Assembly (NCBI GenBank): GCA_028281625.1
Contig: JANQJN010000005.1
Span: 1-54,389, forward strand
From: Emcibacteraceae bacterium
GTDB lineage: Bacteria > Pseudomonadota > Alphaproteobacteria > Sphingomonadales > Emcibacteraceae
DNA length: 54,389 nt
Direction: 5' to 3'
Shown here: positions 1-9,057 of the stretch, in pieces
Layout of the letters: every line of letters starts with the position of its first letter
How positions within the stretch are numbered: the first letter of the stretch is position 1
The notes under the pieces: generated by a model
Databases searched by the model: none
Told to the model about the DNA's origin: nothing
What the model saw: only the letters and a program-made list of their open reading frames with translations
Position numbers and translations under genes: made by a program

Positions 1-540
1 TGCGATGAACATCGCTTTGTAATCAACCATTTCCATGTGGCTGGTCGATATGGGTAAATTGGAGAATTGGACAATGGTGACAATCAACAACAGGCCAAAT
101 GAAATCACTACGAGTTCAGTTAGCCAGATCGAAATATAGCGCAATAACCCAAGCAGAATACCCACCGATAGGCCATACAAAAGAGCCTGCTCAGTAAAGG
201 ACAAGTCAAACCAACCTGTTTGGTAAAACTGCATCAGGCCGTAGTAAAAGGCGCAGATACCGCTTAAGAACGGTACTGAATATCGCCTGAGATAGAACAA
301 GCTCAGCATACATTCGGTTAGGCCAATTATTGCGACAATCTCGCCATACTGAGCCAATTGCTCATGCACATCCAAAAGACTTAGGGTGGAAAAATAATCA
401 GCGGCAATAGCTGCCAAAAATATCGGCAATAAAACAATTACCGGTAAGGCGTATTTTTGCTTATGCTGGGAAAGTTGCCCACCCATCATCAGTAAAATAG
501 CTATTGCCGCTGATATCAACCAAGCTTCGTGATTAAGCAT
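1..540 (-). CDS. Partial integral membrane protein (C-terminus beyond window start); begins MLNHEAWLISAAIAILLMMGGQLSQHKQ
   Basis: Manual reverse-strand translation gives about 180 uninterrupted codons to the window edge, with several hydrophobic segments. The ATG (538-540) overlaps the stop of the upstream CobN-like gene (ATGCTTAA). Not in the supplied ORF track. Confidence 0.75.
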   Translation of the reverse strand, partial: MLNHEAWLISAAIAILLMMGGQLSQHKQKYALPVIVLLPIFLAAIAADYFSTLSLLDVHEQLAQYGEIVAIIGLTECMLSLFYLRRYSVPFLSGICAFYYGLMQFYQTGWFDLSFTEQALLYGLSVGILLGLLRYISIWLTELVVISFGLLLIVTIVQFSNLPISTSHMEMVDYKAMFIA

Positions 541-3500
541 TTCTTCTTCTCATAACCATAAATGATATAGGGATCAGAATGAGAAAAAGCCAAAGCGGAT
601 TAAAGGAAGAACCTGACGTTGCCTCCGCACTTTGTGGTGCGGTTTGTTCAACTTGCTCCGTATTTTGAGGGGTTTCGGTTTGAGCGCTCGGCTGCACTTC
701 CTGTCTTTTCAGCACCACGCCTTGCCCCTGATTGGAGTCCGACAGTGCCGCTGTCATCTGGGTCTGGTATTCTGTAAGCAAGCTCTGATTTTGTGCAAGC
801 TGATCAACAATGAAACTCTGAAGTGCTTCGTTACCACAAGTGAAGTTTCCACAACCTGCTTCATACTCTGCAACCATTTCCGCATGAATTGTGGCCAACT
901 CCACGAGTTGTTCTTCGGAAGCCTGCCATAATCCCTTGCGGGCAGTCTCAAGCATGACACCAGACATTTCCTGAAGTGCATATGGATTTTCACGTTCAAA
1001 AAACGATTGGAGATCCAGATTCTCGCTGTCGCGAATATAAACGTCGTGAAGCCTGTTCCAAACACTATCATCAATGGCATCTGGCTTCATAACATTCCAG
1101 CCGTACGTATTTCGGAAAGTCTCAGCAAATGTTTCGGCGCTGCTGGCACCACCACTGCTGAGTTCAGAAATATAAGTTGGGTTTAGAAGCGTTGTGCGCA
1201 TCTCTGTCCATACGGCTTCGTTTAGGGTTTGTAGTTTCGCCTGATTTGCGTTTCTAAAATCATTGAAATACGCTTTGGGATCACTTCCTGTCACTTCCCG
1301 CACCGCGAGGTTAAGACCGCCCATAAATTCATAAACATGATCAAGACTCAAAGCGCCCCAGGTGTTGCTGCTTCGTGGCTGAATGACCACTTCCGTGTTT
1401 TGCAGCGCCGCAGCGAACAGGTGTGGTTGATAATCACCCCAACTTCCGCTGTCTCCATATACCGCGCCCATATTTTCAAGATATTGCCGGGCAATTTCCT
1501 GATCCGTTTGCCAGCTATCACCTTGCTCTACATTTTCCATGATCGCTGTGCCGTACGCACCATTTATTCCACCAAAACTGCGACGGTAAGAATCTTCTCT
1601 TGCCTTTTGTGGCGCAACGCCTTTTTCCAACAGGTAAACTTCAGCGTCTCTAACGCCTTTGGCAACAAAGTTCTGTTCGTAGTTGTCTTCCGCTTCTGCG
1701 GCCATCACCACTGCTTCTTCGATTAACGCGAGGCGCGACGCTGCAAGATCCCGAAGTTGTCCGGCCGATTGCAAGACTACATCAATGCGGGGTCTTCCAA
1801 GTTGCTCAAGCGGGATCAAGCGAATGCCCCCCACCCGTCCAAACGGATCACGGACCGGTTCAACACCGAGAAGGTATAAAATTTCTGCGATCGTCGCCCC
1901 CTGTGTATGAATAAACTCACTGGGCCAAAGGGTGAAGCTGATTTTTTCAGGATATTCACCCTGTTCCTGATAATGCTGCTCAAGTAATGTATCAGCCAGT
2001 CTTTTGCCAACATCCCATGCTGCGACGCTCGGGGTTGTTTCAGCGTCAATGGAATACATATTTCGGCCTGTGGGAAGTGCGGATGGGTTACGCACGGGAT
2101 CACCTCCTGTGCTTGGCTCTGTATAACCACCACCAAGTGCATTTAAGATGGCATTAAACTCATAATCGGCCCCGTTTATCAGATAACTCTGATAATCCGT
2201 CACATTTTCCATCGCCTGTTTGAAGAGCTGAACATTTTGCGCAATTTTCGCTTCATGAATGCGACTGTTATTTAGCTCTTCACCAGTTTCTTCAATCGTA
2301 TTGCTTAGAGCAACGTGAAACTCAATCGGTGACATTTGATATTGCGCAGCGATATCTCCGGATAGTTTTGTTTCTAGTTCTGGCTGATCAATAAGTGTCT
2401 TTTTATAACTTTCCAGAAAGTTCAGTCGATGCGTAAGGTGCTGCCAGTCTGTTTCAACCTCCTCGTTTCTGAGGATCACCTGTGGCAGCGCCGTCAACGC
2501 TTGTTGATACTCCGCCTCTAGTCGCGCTTCTTTTTGCGCGGCAACCCGGACGGCCAGATCATCACTTTTCACCCAGCCCAGAACTTTTTCTTTGGTTTCG
2601 GGTGTCTGCATGGCAATCACAACTTGTCGCACGTCATCCTTTTCAAGTTGCGCGAGTGCTTTTCCAATGGGCGGAATGACTTTTGCCAGAAGCTTCGCTT
2701 TTTCGGCGACTTCGGGATCCAGCGCACGTGATACATCCGTAAAGGTTTGATCATTTTCCAATCCAAGCAGAAATTCCTGGGTTTCCCCGTCGCTCATGGC
2801 CTTGGCGGTTAGGTCCATCAATTCTTCTTCAGATAGATCCCGACCCACTATTTCACCGCTTCCGTCGGACGACATCGCAATGAAACCTCTGATCATTTCG
2901 CCTTGATCGATTCCCTGGTTTTCCGCGATCCAAACTTCTGTACGCTCGAGGAGCGATGGATCAACCAGTTCAGCCATTAAGGCATCGCTTTCTGTTCCGG
3001 TAAGTCGCTGATTGATCCAGTTTTGCACCTGTTCGCGTAGTTGTTGATCAACAAGTGCACTTTCCGACTGTTCCTCCGAAATGACCTGATAACTTTGAAA
3101 CATTGCATCCAAAGTCATCAGAAGCGCTGTCTGGTCGGTTTCATCCTCCGAATAGCGGTTTCCAAGTGTATAGAGGCCTTTGGTAATCTTACTTTGGGCA
3201 AGGGTTTCCAGCCACTCGGATACAGGCGAAAGCACTTCTTCCCGCCAATTCTCAAGTTCTGCTTGTAACTGACTTTCGGAAAGCTCCAGATCCTGCGCAA
3301 GTTCCAGTGACACGATCAGTTCGTTAATTTGATCCTTAAGTTCGAGCTGAACAGTCCCCTCCGTAATCGCAAATTCTGCTATGCGATCAGAAAGAACCCT
3401 AAGTTCACTGTAAAGGCCGCTTTCAAGGAAGGGCGGTGTCAGGTGCGACAAAATCGTCGCGTAGCTACGGCGTTTTGCAATGATCGCCTCTCCCACATTA

Positions 3501-5257
3501 CTCATGGTGTAAACGTAGAAATGTGGCAGATCACCGATCAGAACATCTGCCCAATCGTATGAAGAAAGTGCGACTTGTTTTCCTTGTGTGAATTCAAGGC
3601 TGCCATGGGTGCCGTAATGCATAATGGCGTCGGCTTCAAAAACTTCCTTAAGCCACATGTAAGGGGCCATGTAACTGTGGGGTGGCGCTTTTTCAGTGCC
3701 ATGCACAAGTTTAAAGGTATCCTCACCAATACCAGGCAAAGGCTGAGGAAGGAGCGCAACATTACCATACTGAAGACGTGCTACAGCGAGATATGTTTCT
3801 CCGTCCTTTTCAGTTACCATAAAGTTTCCTGGTGCGGGGCCGTACGTATTGTTTACACGTTCACACACCCCGGCGGCGAGGCTGTTCTCGCACCACTCTG
3901 CATATTGCGCGGCCGGAATAAGGGCGGGATTTCCTTCATTATAAAACTGCTCCAATAGTCCTTCAGCATAAGGGGCCATAACGGTTCCCTGAAGGTTTAT
4001 ATCGGCCTTGAACTCTTCAATATCATCTGGTAGCTCACCAAGAAAATATCCATCTTTTTTTAGCGCATGAAGCGTGTTAAAGAGGCTTGGTATAACTTCC
4101 ATATTCCCCGCAACAAGACTATTTTTTCCCGGCCCGCGGAAATAAACGATTGCAAGTTTTTTGCTCAGGTTGTCCTGATCTTTCAGAGCGAACCAGCGTT
4201 CCAGCACATCGGTAAATGTGTTCAGACGGTCCGGGATCGCCTTAAAAATTTCAAGTTGATTATCATCGCTAAATTGGGCATTGATCGCATATGGGAGGGT
4301 TGCACCGTCAATCTCCGGCATGACAATATTCATTGTGAGAAGATTTGACGTGTACCCTTGTGGGTCGTCGAGCCATTTTTCATAATTTTGAAAAACGGAT
4401 ACCGGTGCAAGGAGTGGAATATTCTGCTGTTTTAACCACTGAATGGTGCTGCTGCCACTTCCCAGCTGCAAACGGCCATGTGGCATCATCAGAACAGCAT
4501 CCGGGTCCACTTCCTGAATGAGTTCAAGCCTGCGATCAAAGCTGGCGATTGGATAAACCTGCATTCCCCGACCTTCAAGTTCATTTATAAGGCTATCCAA
4601 ATGATCCCGGTTGGCATTAAATGGGCCGGGAACACTGGTCATTAAGGCGATTTTTTTGCCTTCAGGGCTAAATTGCGGCAGCGTTTTATAATATTCCAGA
4701 TAGTTCGCCACTGTGCTGAACATTTTACTCTCGTCGAAATGGAAGAGCACGTCCATATCGATTTCTTGAGGTTCTTGCGCCGCTTCAACACCAAATGTTT
4801 TTTCGTCCAGTTTAACACGGCTATAGCGGATTAGCTGTGTGTAATTAAATTCGCCGCCATAGCGGAAATAGTCCTGAACACGCGTACGTTCCGACGCGTA
4901 TAGATTTGTCACATCGATTTGTGGATTTGTAGAAGCTTCAACAAGAATTCTTGTGCCGTTTTCGCCTGCTTCATTGAAGGCGGCTACTTGTTCGGGAGTA
5001 AGGGATAACCCTCTACCAAAAATATAGATAACATCATAATCCCCATAAGAATCTGTAGCGTTTTTGTCCAGCTGATCAATAGTGATCCAGTCGCTATCAA
5101 GTGACCCGATAATGCGGGCAGCTTGAAACCCTGCATAGTTCACCAGTGCGACTTTTGTGGTGGAAATCCAGTTGAAATAGCTCCAAACTGCAGTTGATAC
5201 CAATGCTATGGATAGAAACCAGGTTAAAAACTTCTTGTTAAATATGGACCTCAGCAT
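533..5257 (-). CDS. CobN/HmuS-like cobaltochelatase-family protein, membrane anchored and probably periplasmic
   Basis: 1574 aa; CobN core motif MHYGTHGSLEFTQGK; N-terminal hydrophobic signal/anchor (FLTWFLSIALVSTAVWSYF) and C-terminal TM plus basic tail (FNPLWLFLILIPISFMVMRRRNA). Confidence 0.9.
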   Translation of the reverse strand: MLRSIFNKKFLTWFLSIALVSTAVWSYFNWISTTKVALVNYAGFQAARIIGSLDSDWITIDQLDKNATDSYGDYDVIYIFGRGLSLTPEQVAAFNEAGENGTRILVEASTNPQIDVTNLYASERTRVQDYFRYGGEFNYTQLIRYSRVKLDEKTFGVEAAQEPQEIDMDVLFHFDESKMFSTVANYLEYYKTLPQFSPEGKKIALMTSVPGPFNANRDHLDSLINELEGRGMQVYPIASFDRRLELIQEVDPDAVLMMPHGRLQLGSGSSTIQWLKQQNIPLLAPVSVFQNYEKWLDDPQGYTSNLLTMNIVMPEIDGATLPYAINAQFSDDNQLEIFKAIPDRLNTFTDVLERWFALKDQDNLSKKLAIVYFRGPGKNSLVAGNMEVIPSLFNTLHALKKDGYFLGELPDDIEEFKADINLQGTVMAPYAEGLLEQFYNEGNPALIPAAQYAEWCENSLAAGVCERVNNTYGPAPGNFMVTEKDGETYLAVARLQYGNVALLPQPLPGIGEDTFKLVHGTEKAPPHSYMAPYMWLKEVFEADAIMHYGTHGSLEFTQGKQVALSSYDWADVLIGDLPHFYVYTMSNVGEAIIAKRRSYATILSHLTPPFLESGLYSELRVLSDRIAEFAITEGTVQLELKDQINELIVSLELAQDLELSESQLQAELENWREEVLSPVSEWLETLAQSKITKGLYTLGNRYSEDETDQTALLMTLDAMFQSYQVISEEQSESALVDQQLREQVQNWINQRLTGTESDALMAELVDPSLLERTEVWIAENQGIDQGEMIRGFIAMSSDGSGEIVGRDLSEEELMDLTAKAMSDGETQEFLLGLENDQTFTDVSRALDPEVAEKAKLLAKVIPPIGKALAQLEKDDVRQVVIAMQTPETKEKVLGWVKSDDLAVRVAAQKEARLEAEYQQALTALPQVILRNEEVETDWQHLTHRLNFLESYKKTLIDQPELETKLSGDIAAQYQMSPIEFHVALSNTIEETGEELNNSRIHEAKIAQNVQLFKQAMENVTDYQSYLINGADYEFNAILNALGGGYTEPSTGGDPVRNPSALPTGRNMYSIDAETTPSVAAWDVGKRLADTLLEQHYQEQGEYPEKISFTLWPSEFIHTQGATIAEILYLLGVEPVRDPFGRVGGIRLIPLEQLGRPRIDVVLQSAGQLRDLAASRLALIEEAVVMAAEAEDNYEQNFVAKGVRDAEVYLLEKGVAPQKAREDSYRRSFGGINGAYGTAIMENVEQGDSWQTDQEIARQYLENMGAVYGDSGSWGDYQPHLFAAALQNTEVVIQPRSSNTWGALSLDHVYEFMGGLNLAVREVTGSDPKAYFNDFRNANQAKLQTLNEAVWTEMRTTLLNPTYISELSSGGASSAETFAETFRNTYGWNVMKPDAIDDSVWNRLHDVYIRDSENLDLQSFFERENPYALQEMSGVMLETARKGLWQASEEQLVELATIHAEMVAEYEAGCGNFTCGNEALQSFIVDQLAQNQSLLTEYQTQMTAALSDSNQGQGVVLKRQEVQPSAQTETPQNTEQVEQTAPQSAEATSGSSFNPLWLFLILIPISFMVMRRRNA

Positions 5258-5283
5258 CTTATGCCTCTCCCTTATTTGTAATG

Positions 5284-5307
5284 GCGGAGCGAATAAACCC
5301 GCTCCGC
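5284..5307. other. Intercistronic hairpin (GCGGAGCG-aataaacc-CGCTCCGC)
   Basis: Perfect 8-bp inverted repeat between the TonB receptor stop and the CobN-like start. Confidence 0.7.
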
Positions 5308-5324
5308 TTTGATTTCAGTTACCT

Positions 5325-7610
5325 CTAAAAACGCACACCTACGGAAGCGGCAAAGCTTCTGCCAGGTGCTGCCGATGCATCAAGGTTGCCGGCTGCGTTG
5401 CTGCCTTTTGAATGAGCGCCCCAATATTTCTTGTTGGTGAGGTTATAAACAGACGCCATCACATTAAGATTTTCATTGAGCGCCCAGCGGATGGAAACGT
5501 CCTGGACACTATATGCAGGGGGTTCAAACGCCGGTAAGGGTTGACCTTGTTGAGTGAGTGGCTCCGCGTCATCGGCTGTACCAGCACCTCTCAAATGCCA
5601 ATGAAATTGCCATTCTTCAGCGGGGCTTAGGCTGATGCCCAAAACGTAACTATGCGGTGGTACGCTGTTTAGGCCGGTATCTGTAATTTTGTTCTTACCA
5701 TCAATGAAACTGGCTGCCATATTCAGGCTACCGCTCCACCCATCAGGAAGTACGCTGTCAATGAAGATCTTACTGCTGAATTCAATACCTTTAATCCGGA
5801 CTTCTTCGATATTTTGATATTGAATTTGGCGAATGGCCGTCGGACCGACAAAGATTGGTGGTTGATTCCTAAAGCCTATGGTTTGGCTGTCGATGAAATT
5901 GTCATAATTATTGTGGTACGCCGCAATTTCTGCACTTATGACATCATTGCGAAGTCTCAGCCCTACTTCAAAACCGTCACTGGTTTCCGCGGACAGATCA
6001 TTATTTGGAATGACTTCATGAGGAACACCAGGTACCGGTATCAGAATAGAGCGGCTGATATATTGCTCGGCCACTGGTGGTGATCTGAATCCAGTAGCGT
6101 AGTTGGCAAACAGAGAAAGACTATCTGTCGCGTCAAAAACCATTCCGATATGCGGTGAAAACGCTTCATCGGAGTATGTCGCTGGTACAGCATTGGCGAT
6201 ATTGAAGTTTTGATATTGTTGGTCTACCTCAGGTTTGTTCTTAAAGTAGTCATAACGAATACCCGCTGTGATATGCAAATTATCAAGCAGATCATAATAA
6301 TCCTGCAGGAAAATACCCACTTGTGTCACCTTTGCATCCGGGAAAGTCTTTCCTGGATACTGAAAGCCATTGATCACATCAGTGCTGGTTCCAGCGATCA
6401 CATCTGTTTGAAGTCGATCAACCGGCCTTGTAACAGAGCGATGCGTGAAATCGGAACCAATAAGGAAGTTATGATCACCGAACTTTTTCTGCAGGGTAAA
6501 ACTGGCGCCAAATTGCTTTTGCTCAAATTCTTCCCGCTCTTCATCAAGCATTTCTGACGCTGGGATTGGAGGAAAGACCGACCCAGGATTTTCAGTGGTT
6601 TCAAGTTCATATTGTTTGTAATTGGAATATTGGTAGCTTACCTGCCACTGCAGCTTATCGGCAAATGACAAGTCTGCTATTTCATGGGTGAGGGCAAATC
6701 GCATATTTTCCGATTTGTCCTCAGCTTCTGAACTGGTGATAGAGGTACCAGGTGGCCCGGCGATTGGTCCAATATTTGTGTTTAACTGAATATCTGAATC
6801 CTGGCGGAAATAGTCAGCCAGGATGTTAAAGGTTTGATTATCCCCACTCTTTACTTGCCATTTAAATAACACGTTATTGGCGTTGCCGTCCTTTGGATTA
6901 GGGGCAAAATCGCTGTTGATGTCCGTTTCTTCGAATTGTTGGTGCTGTACTTGGATCATGGCATGGCTGCTGCCAATTTCACCAGCGACTGTGCCGCCAA
7001 TCCTGTAGCGGTTGTCTTCACCAAAATAACCTGCGTTGGCTGACAAATAGGGTGCGCCCCCATTTGAATTCACAAGTGTCTCAGGTTCAGCTGACTTGAT
7101 AAGCACAACGCCGCCAAGAGCGTTACTTCCGTAAAGCGCTGAAGCGGGTCCTTTTAAAACTTCGATTTGTTGCAATTGAAATGGATCGAAGTTTCCCCGT
7201 CCCTGTGACGCACCGGCTGAACCAAAACCTTCCGGCATAAGGACGCCATCTTTGACCATCAATACCCGGTTACCACCGATGCCGCGAATAATGATATTGG
7301 CATCACCGTGACGATCCCCGGTTCTGTCAACTGTTATACCTGGCTCGTAACGCAGTAAATCGCTTAATTTATTCGGAGCCAGTTGTTCAATTTCCTGCTT
7401 ATCCAATACCGCGATACTGGCGGGTACCTGGTTTAGTTCGAGTACCATTCTTGGCGCGGTCACCTGAATAACATCAGTTGTATCATCCTGGGCAAACGCT
7501 GCTGAAGATGTAATGATCGATCCCGTTAGAAGGGCAGTTTTCAAACTAAACCTTATCAATCCCTTTTTTGAAATGCCATTATGGGCATAAGTGTTTGTTT
7601 TTTCACACAT
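5325..7610 (-). CDS. TonB-dependent outer-membrane receptor, heme/hemoglobin-receptor-like
   Basis: 761 aa; plug domain (IIIRGIGGNRVLMVKDG, EVLKGPASALYGSNALGGVV); GFRSPP...PHEV..PNNDL resembles the FRAP/His/NPNL signature of heme receptors; ends in an aromatic residue (GVRF). Confidence 0.9.
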   Translation of the reverse strand: MCEKTNTYAHNGISKKGLIRFSLKTALLTGSIITSSAAFAQDDTTDVIQVTAPRMVLELNQVPASIAVLDKQEIEQLAPNKLSDLLRYEPGITVDRTGDRHGDANIIIRGIGGNRVLMVKDGVLMPEGFGSAGASQGRGNFDPFQLQQIEVLKGPASALYGSNALGGVVLIKSAEPETLVNSNGGAPYLSANAGYFGEDNRYRIGGTVAGEIGSSHAMIQVQHQQFEETDINSDFAPNPKDGNANNVLFKWQVKSGDNQTFNILADYFRQDSDIQLNTNIGPIAGPPGTSITSSEAEDKSENMRFALTHEIADLSFADKLQWQVSYQYSNYKQYELETTENPGSVFPPIPASEMLDEEREEFEQKQFGASFTLQKKFGDHNFLIGSDFTHRSVTRPVDRLQTDVIAGTSTDVINGFQYPGKTFPDAKVTQVGIFLQDYYDLLDNLHITAGIRYDYFKNKPEVDQQYQNFNIANAVPATYSDEAFSPHIGMVFDATDSLSLFANYATGFRSPPVAEQYISRSILIPVPGVPHEVIPNNDLSAETSDGFEVGLRLRNDVISAEIAAYHNNYDNFIDSQTIGFRNQPPIFVGPTAIRQIQYQNIEEVRIKGIEFSSKIFIDSVLPDGWSGSLNMAASFIDGKNKITDTGLNSVPPHSYVLGISLSPAEEWQFHWHLRGAGTADDAEPLTQQGQPLPAFEPPAYSVQDVSIRWALNENLNVMASVYNLTNKKYWGAHSKGSNAAGNLDASAAPGRSFAASVGVRF

Positions 7611-7790
7611 AATAAACTCTTTAGTCGTATAAAATTTTGTGTCTATCTCAGAGAGAGACCTGTTAGAAAATAAAGTTCGAGTGTGAGGAACAATTTATCC
7701 AATAAACAATTAACCAAGCATGCCAGCAATTCGAAATTGCTCGGCACCTAATTGCATAGATTGTATTTTGGAAAACTGATAATCTCCCCA

Positions 7791-8171
7791 CTATAAAAGC
7801 AGGGACGGAGGAGCGCGTTTTTGCGAAATACTACCACTAAAACTTCCCAGAGAGAAATTGGTAAATGGCAACTTAGTGGTGAGTAAATGGTCGCTAGCAA
7901 CCAAAGAAAAATATAGGTCACAGAAACCATAGATAGATTTTTCATATGCATGGAACAGCTCACAACTATATTCAGTTTGATGCTCATCCTGATGGTCATG
8001 ACCGTGATCATGGTCGTGATGATGGTGGTGGTGATGGTGACCATCTTCATAATGAATTGTTGCATGGTGAAAAGTCGCAATCTGCATGCAAACACATGCA
8101 GAAAATGCGAGAAGTAATAGTCTCTTTATTATACTTTTGTTTCTGAGCACCAAACCCCCCAGAGAATCCAT
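7791..8171 (-). CDS. Small His-rich secreted/membrane protein, putative zinc chaperone-like
   Basis: 126 aa; hydrophobic N-terminus; HHHHHHHHDHDHGHDH run; C-terminal RAPPSLLL tail typical of small metal-related proteins near zinc/copper uptake loci. Confidence 0.7.
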   Translation of the reverse strand: MDSLGGLVLRNKSIIKRLLLLAFSACVCMQIATFHHATIHYEDGHHHHHHHHDHDHGHDHQDEHQTEYSCELFHAYEKSIYGFCDLYFSLVASDHLLTTKLPFTNFSLGSFSGSISQKRAPPSLLL

Positions 8172-8193
8172 TTATAATTTTGAGGAACTATAA

Positions 8194-8212
8194 AACGTTA
8201 TAGTATAACATT
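8194..8212. promoter_or_regulatory. Putative Zur box
   Basis: AACGTTATAGTATAACATT: perfect 13-bp palindrome GTTATA-G-TATAAC (8197-8209) with further matching flanks; close to the remembered Zur consensus GAAATGTTATANTATAACATTTC; lies about 26 bp upstream of the His-rich ORF start. Confidence 0.75.
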
Positions 8213-8323
8213 AAAGTGTTTTTGTTCGTTCAGTGCAAACATTTTTCGAGCGGAAAATCTTTAGATGTGTCTGCTGAGACTAATGATATTGATGTTCTAA
8301 AACGCCAATTAGTTTGATTGTTT

Positions 8324-8359
8324 TTGAATGTCCGGTTTAGGTCGTTAGCGGACACTCAA
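8324..8359. terminator. Imperfect hairpin with T-rich flank
   Basis: TTGAATGTCCG ... CGGACACTCAA (10/11 complementary) followed by ATTTT on the + strand and preceded by T-run. Confidence 0.45.
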
Positions 8360-8381
8360 ATTTTACAGAAAAAACAATAGA

Positions 8382-8431
8382 CCTGCCTCCGAAGGCAGAG
8401 GCCGTGAGTTCGAATCTCGCCGGGTGCGCCA
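8382..8431 (+). pseudogene. 3' half of a tRNA (tRNA-Arg(CCG)-like), anticodon arm through CCA; no 5' half
   Basis: CCTGCCTCCGAAGGCAGAGGCCGTGAGTTCGAATCTCGCCGGGTGCGCCA: T arm GTGAG-TTCGAAT-CTCGC, 5-nt variable region, encoded CCA. No D arm or 5' acceptor strand upstream. Confidence 0.7.
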
Positions 8432-8517
8432 GTAAACTGCTGAATAACAAATCTCGTTTGCATTTGACGTCTATAATATGAGAGATTAACGGCTTACCTT
8501 CTTATGTGTAAGGCTCC

Positions 8518-9057
8518 TTAACTCAAATTACAGCCGAGAAGCCCAGAAACAGCTAAAATATTCTGACTTTGATCCTGGTTTTTAACAGTAAGAACGCCCG
8601 AGGGGATTTTGATGCCTTCATATAGATTTCGACCAACTTCCGGTTTTAGACGGACTATGAGTTCGGTTGTGTCCGATTTAAAGCTTTGCTGCGCATAAAA
8701 CCCCGGAATAATCATGTCACTTGCGCCATCGCGGGCAAGGTCTACTGATTTCTGGTTGATCAGCATTGTCGACTGTTCAGAAGCAATATTCTGAACATAT
8801 ACAAGTGGCCGCGAACTTTCCTCAGACCATAGAAATACAGCACACTCCCCTTTCTCCATTTCGCGCGGTGGCAATGTCGTTAGGACAGCACCTGTGCCAT
8901 TTGGCTGAATAGAAGCAGGCTGGCGAAGCGAAGGATGCGGCCCCACTCCCACATCGACACCACAAGCGCTAAGCAATATCACAACAGGCACAATCAACTC
9001 AATTTTACAAAAAATAGTTTTACTTAACATTATGAAATCTCCATTCGTGACTGCCAA
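8518..9057 (-). CDS. Putative lipoprotein, last gene of the T2SS operon (start may be the internal MLSKTIF)
   Basis: 179 aa; lipobox-like LLSAC; overlaps the GspN-like gene. Confidence 0.65.
   Translation of the reverse strand: MAVTNGDFIMLSKTIFCKIELIVPVVILLSACGVDVGVGPHPSLRQPASIQPNGTGAVLTTLPPREMEKGECAVFLWSEESSRPLVYVQNIASEQSTMLINQKSVDLARDGASDMIIPGFYAQQSFKSDTTELIVRLKPEVGRNLYEGIKIPSGVLTVKNQDQSQNILAVSGLLGCNLS

Noticed and set aside
7748-8095. 115-aa minus ORF overlapping the His-rich gene
   Set aside because: Alternate frame of the CAT/CAC repeats (Met/Ile/Thr-rich). The His-rich frame has signal peptide and RAPP tail.
8382-8431. Functional intact tRNA gene
   Set aside because: No 5' acceptor strand or D arm upstream and the anticodon loop is 6 nt; treated as a fragment.
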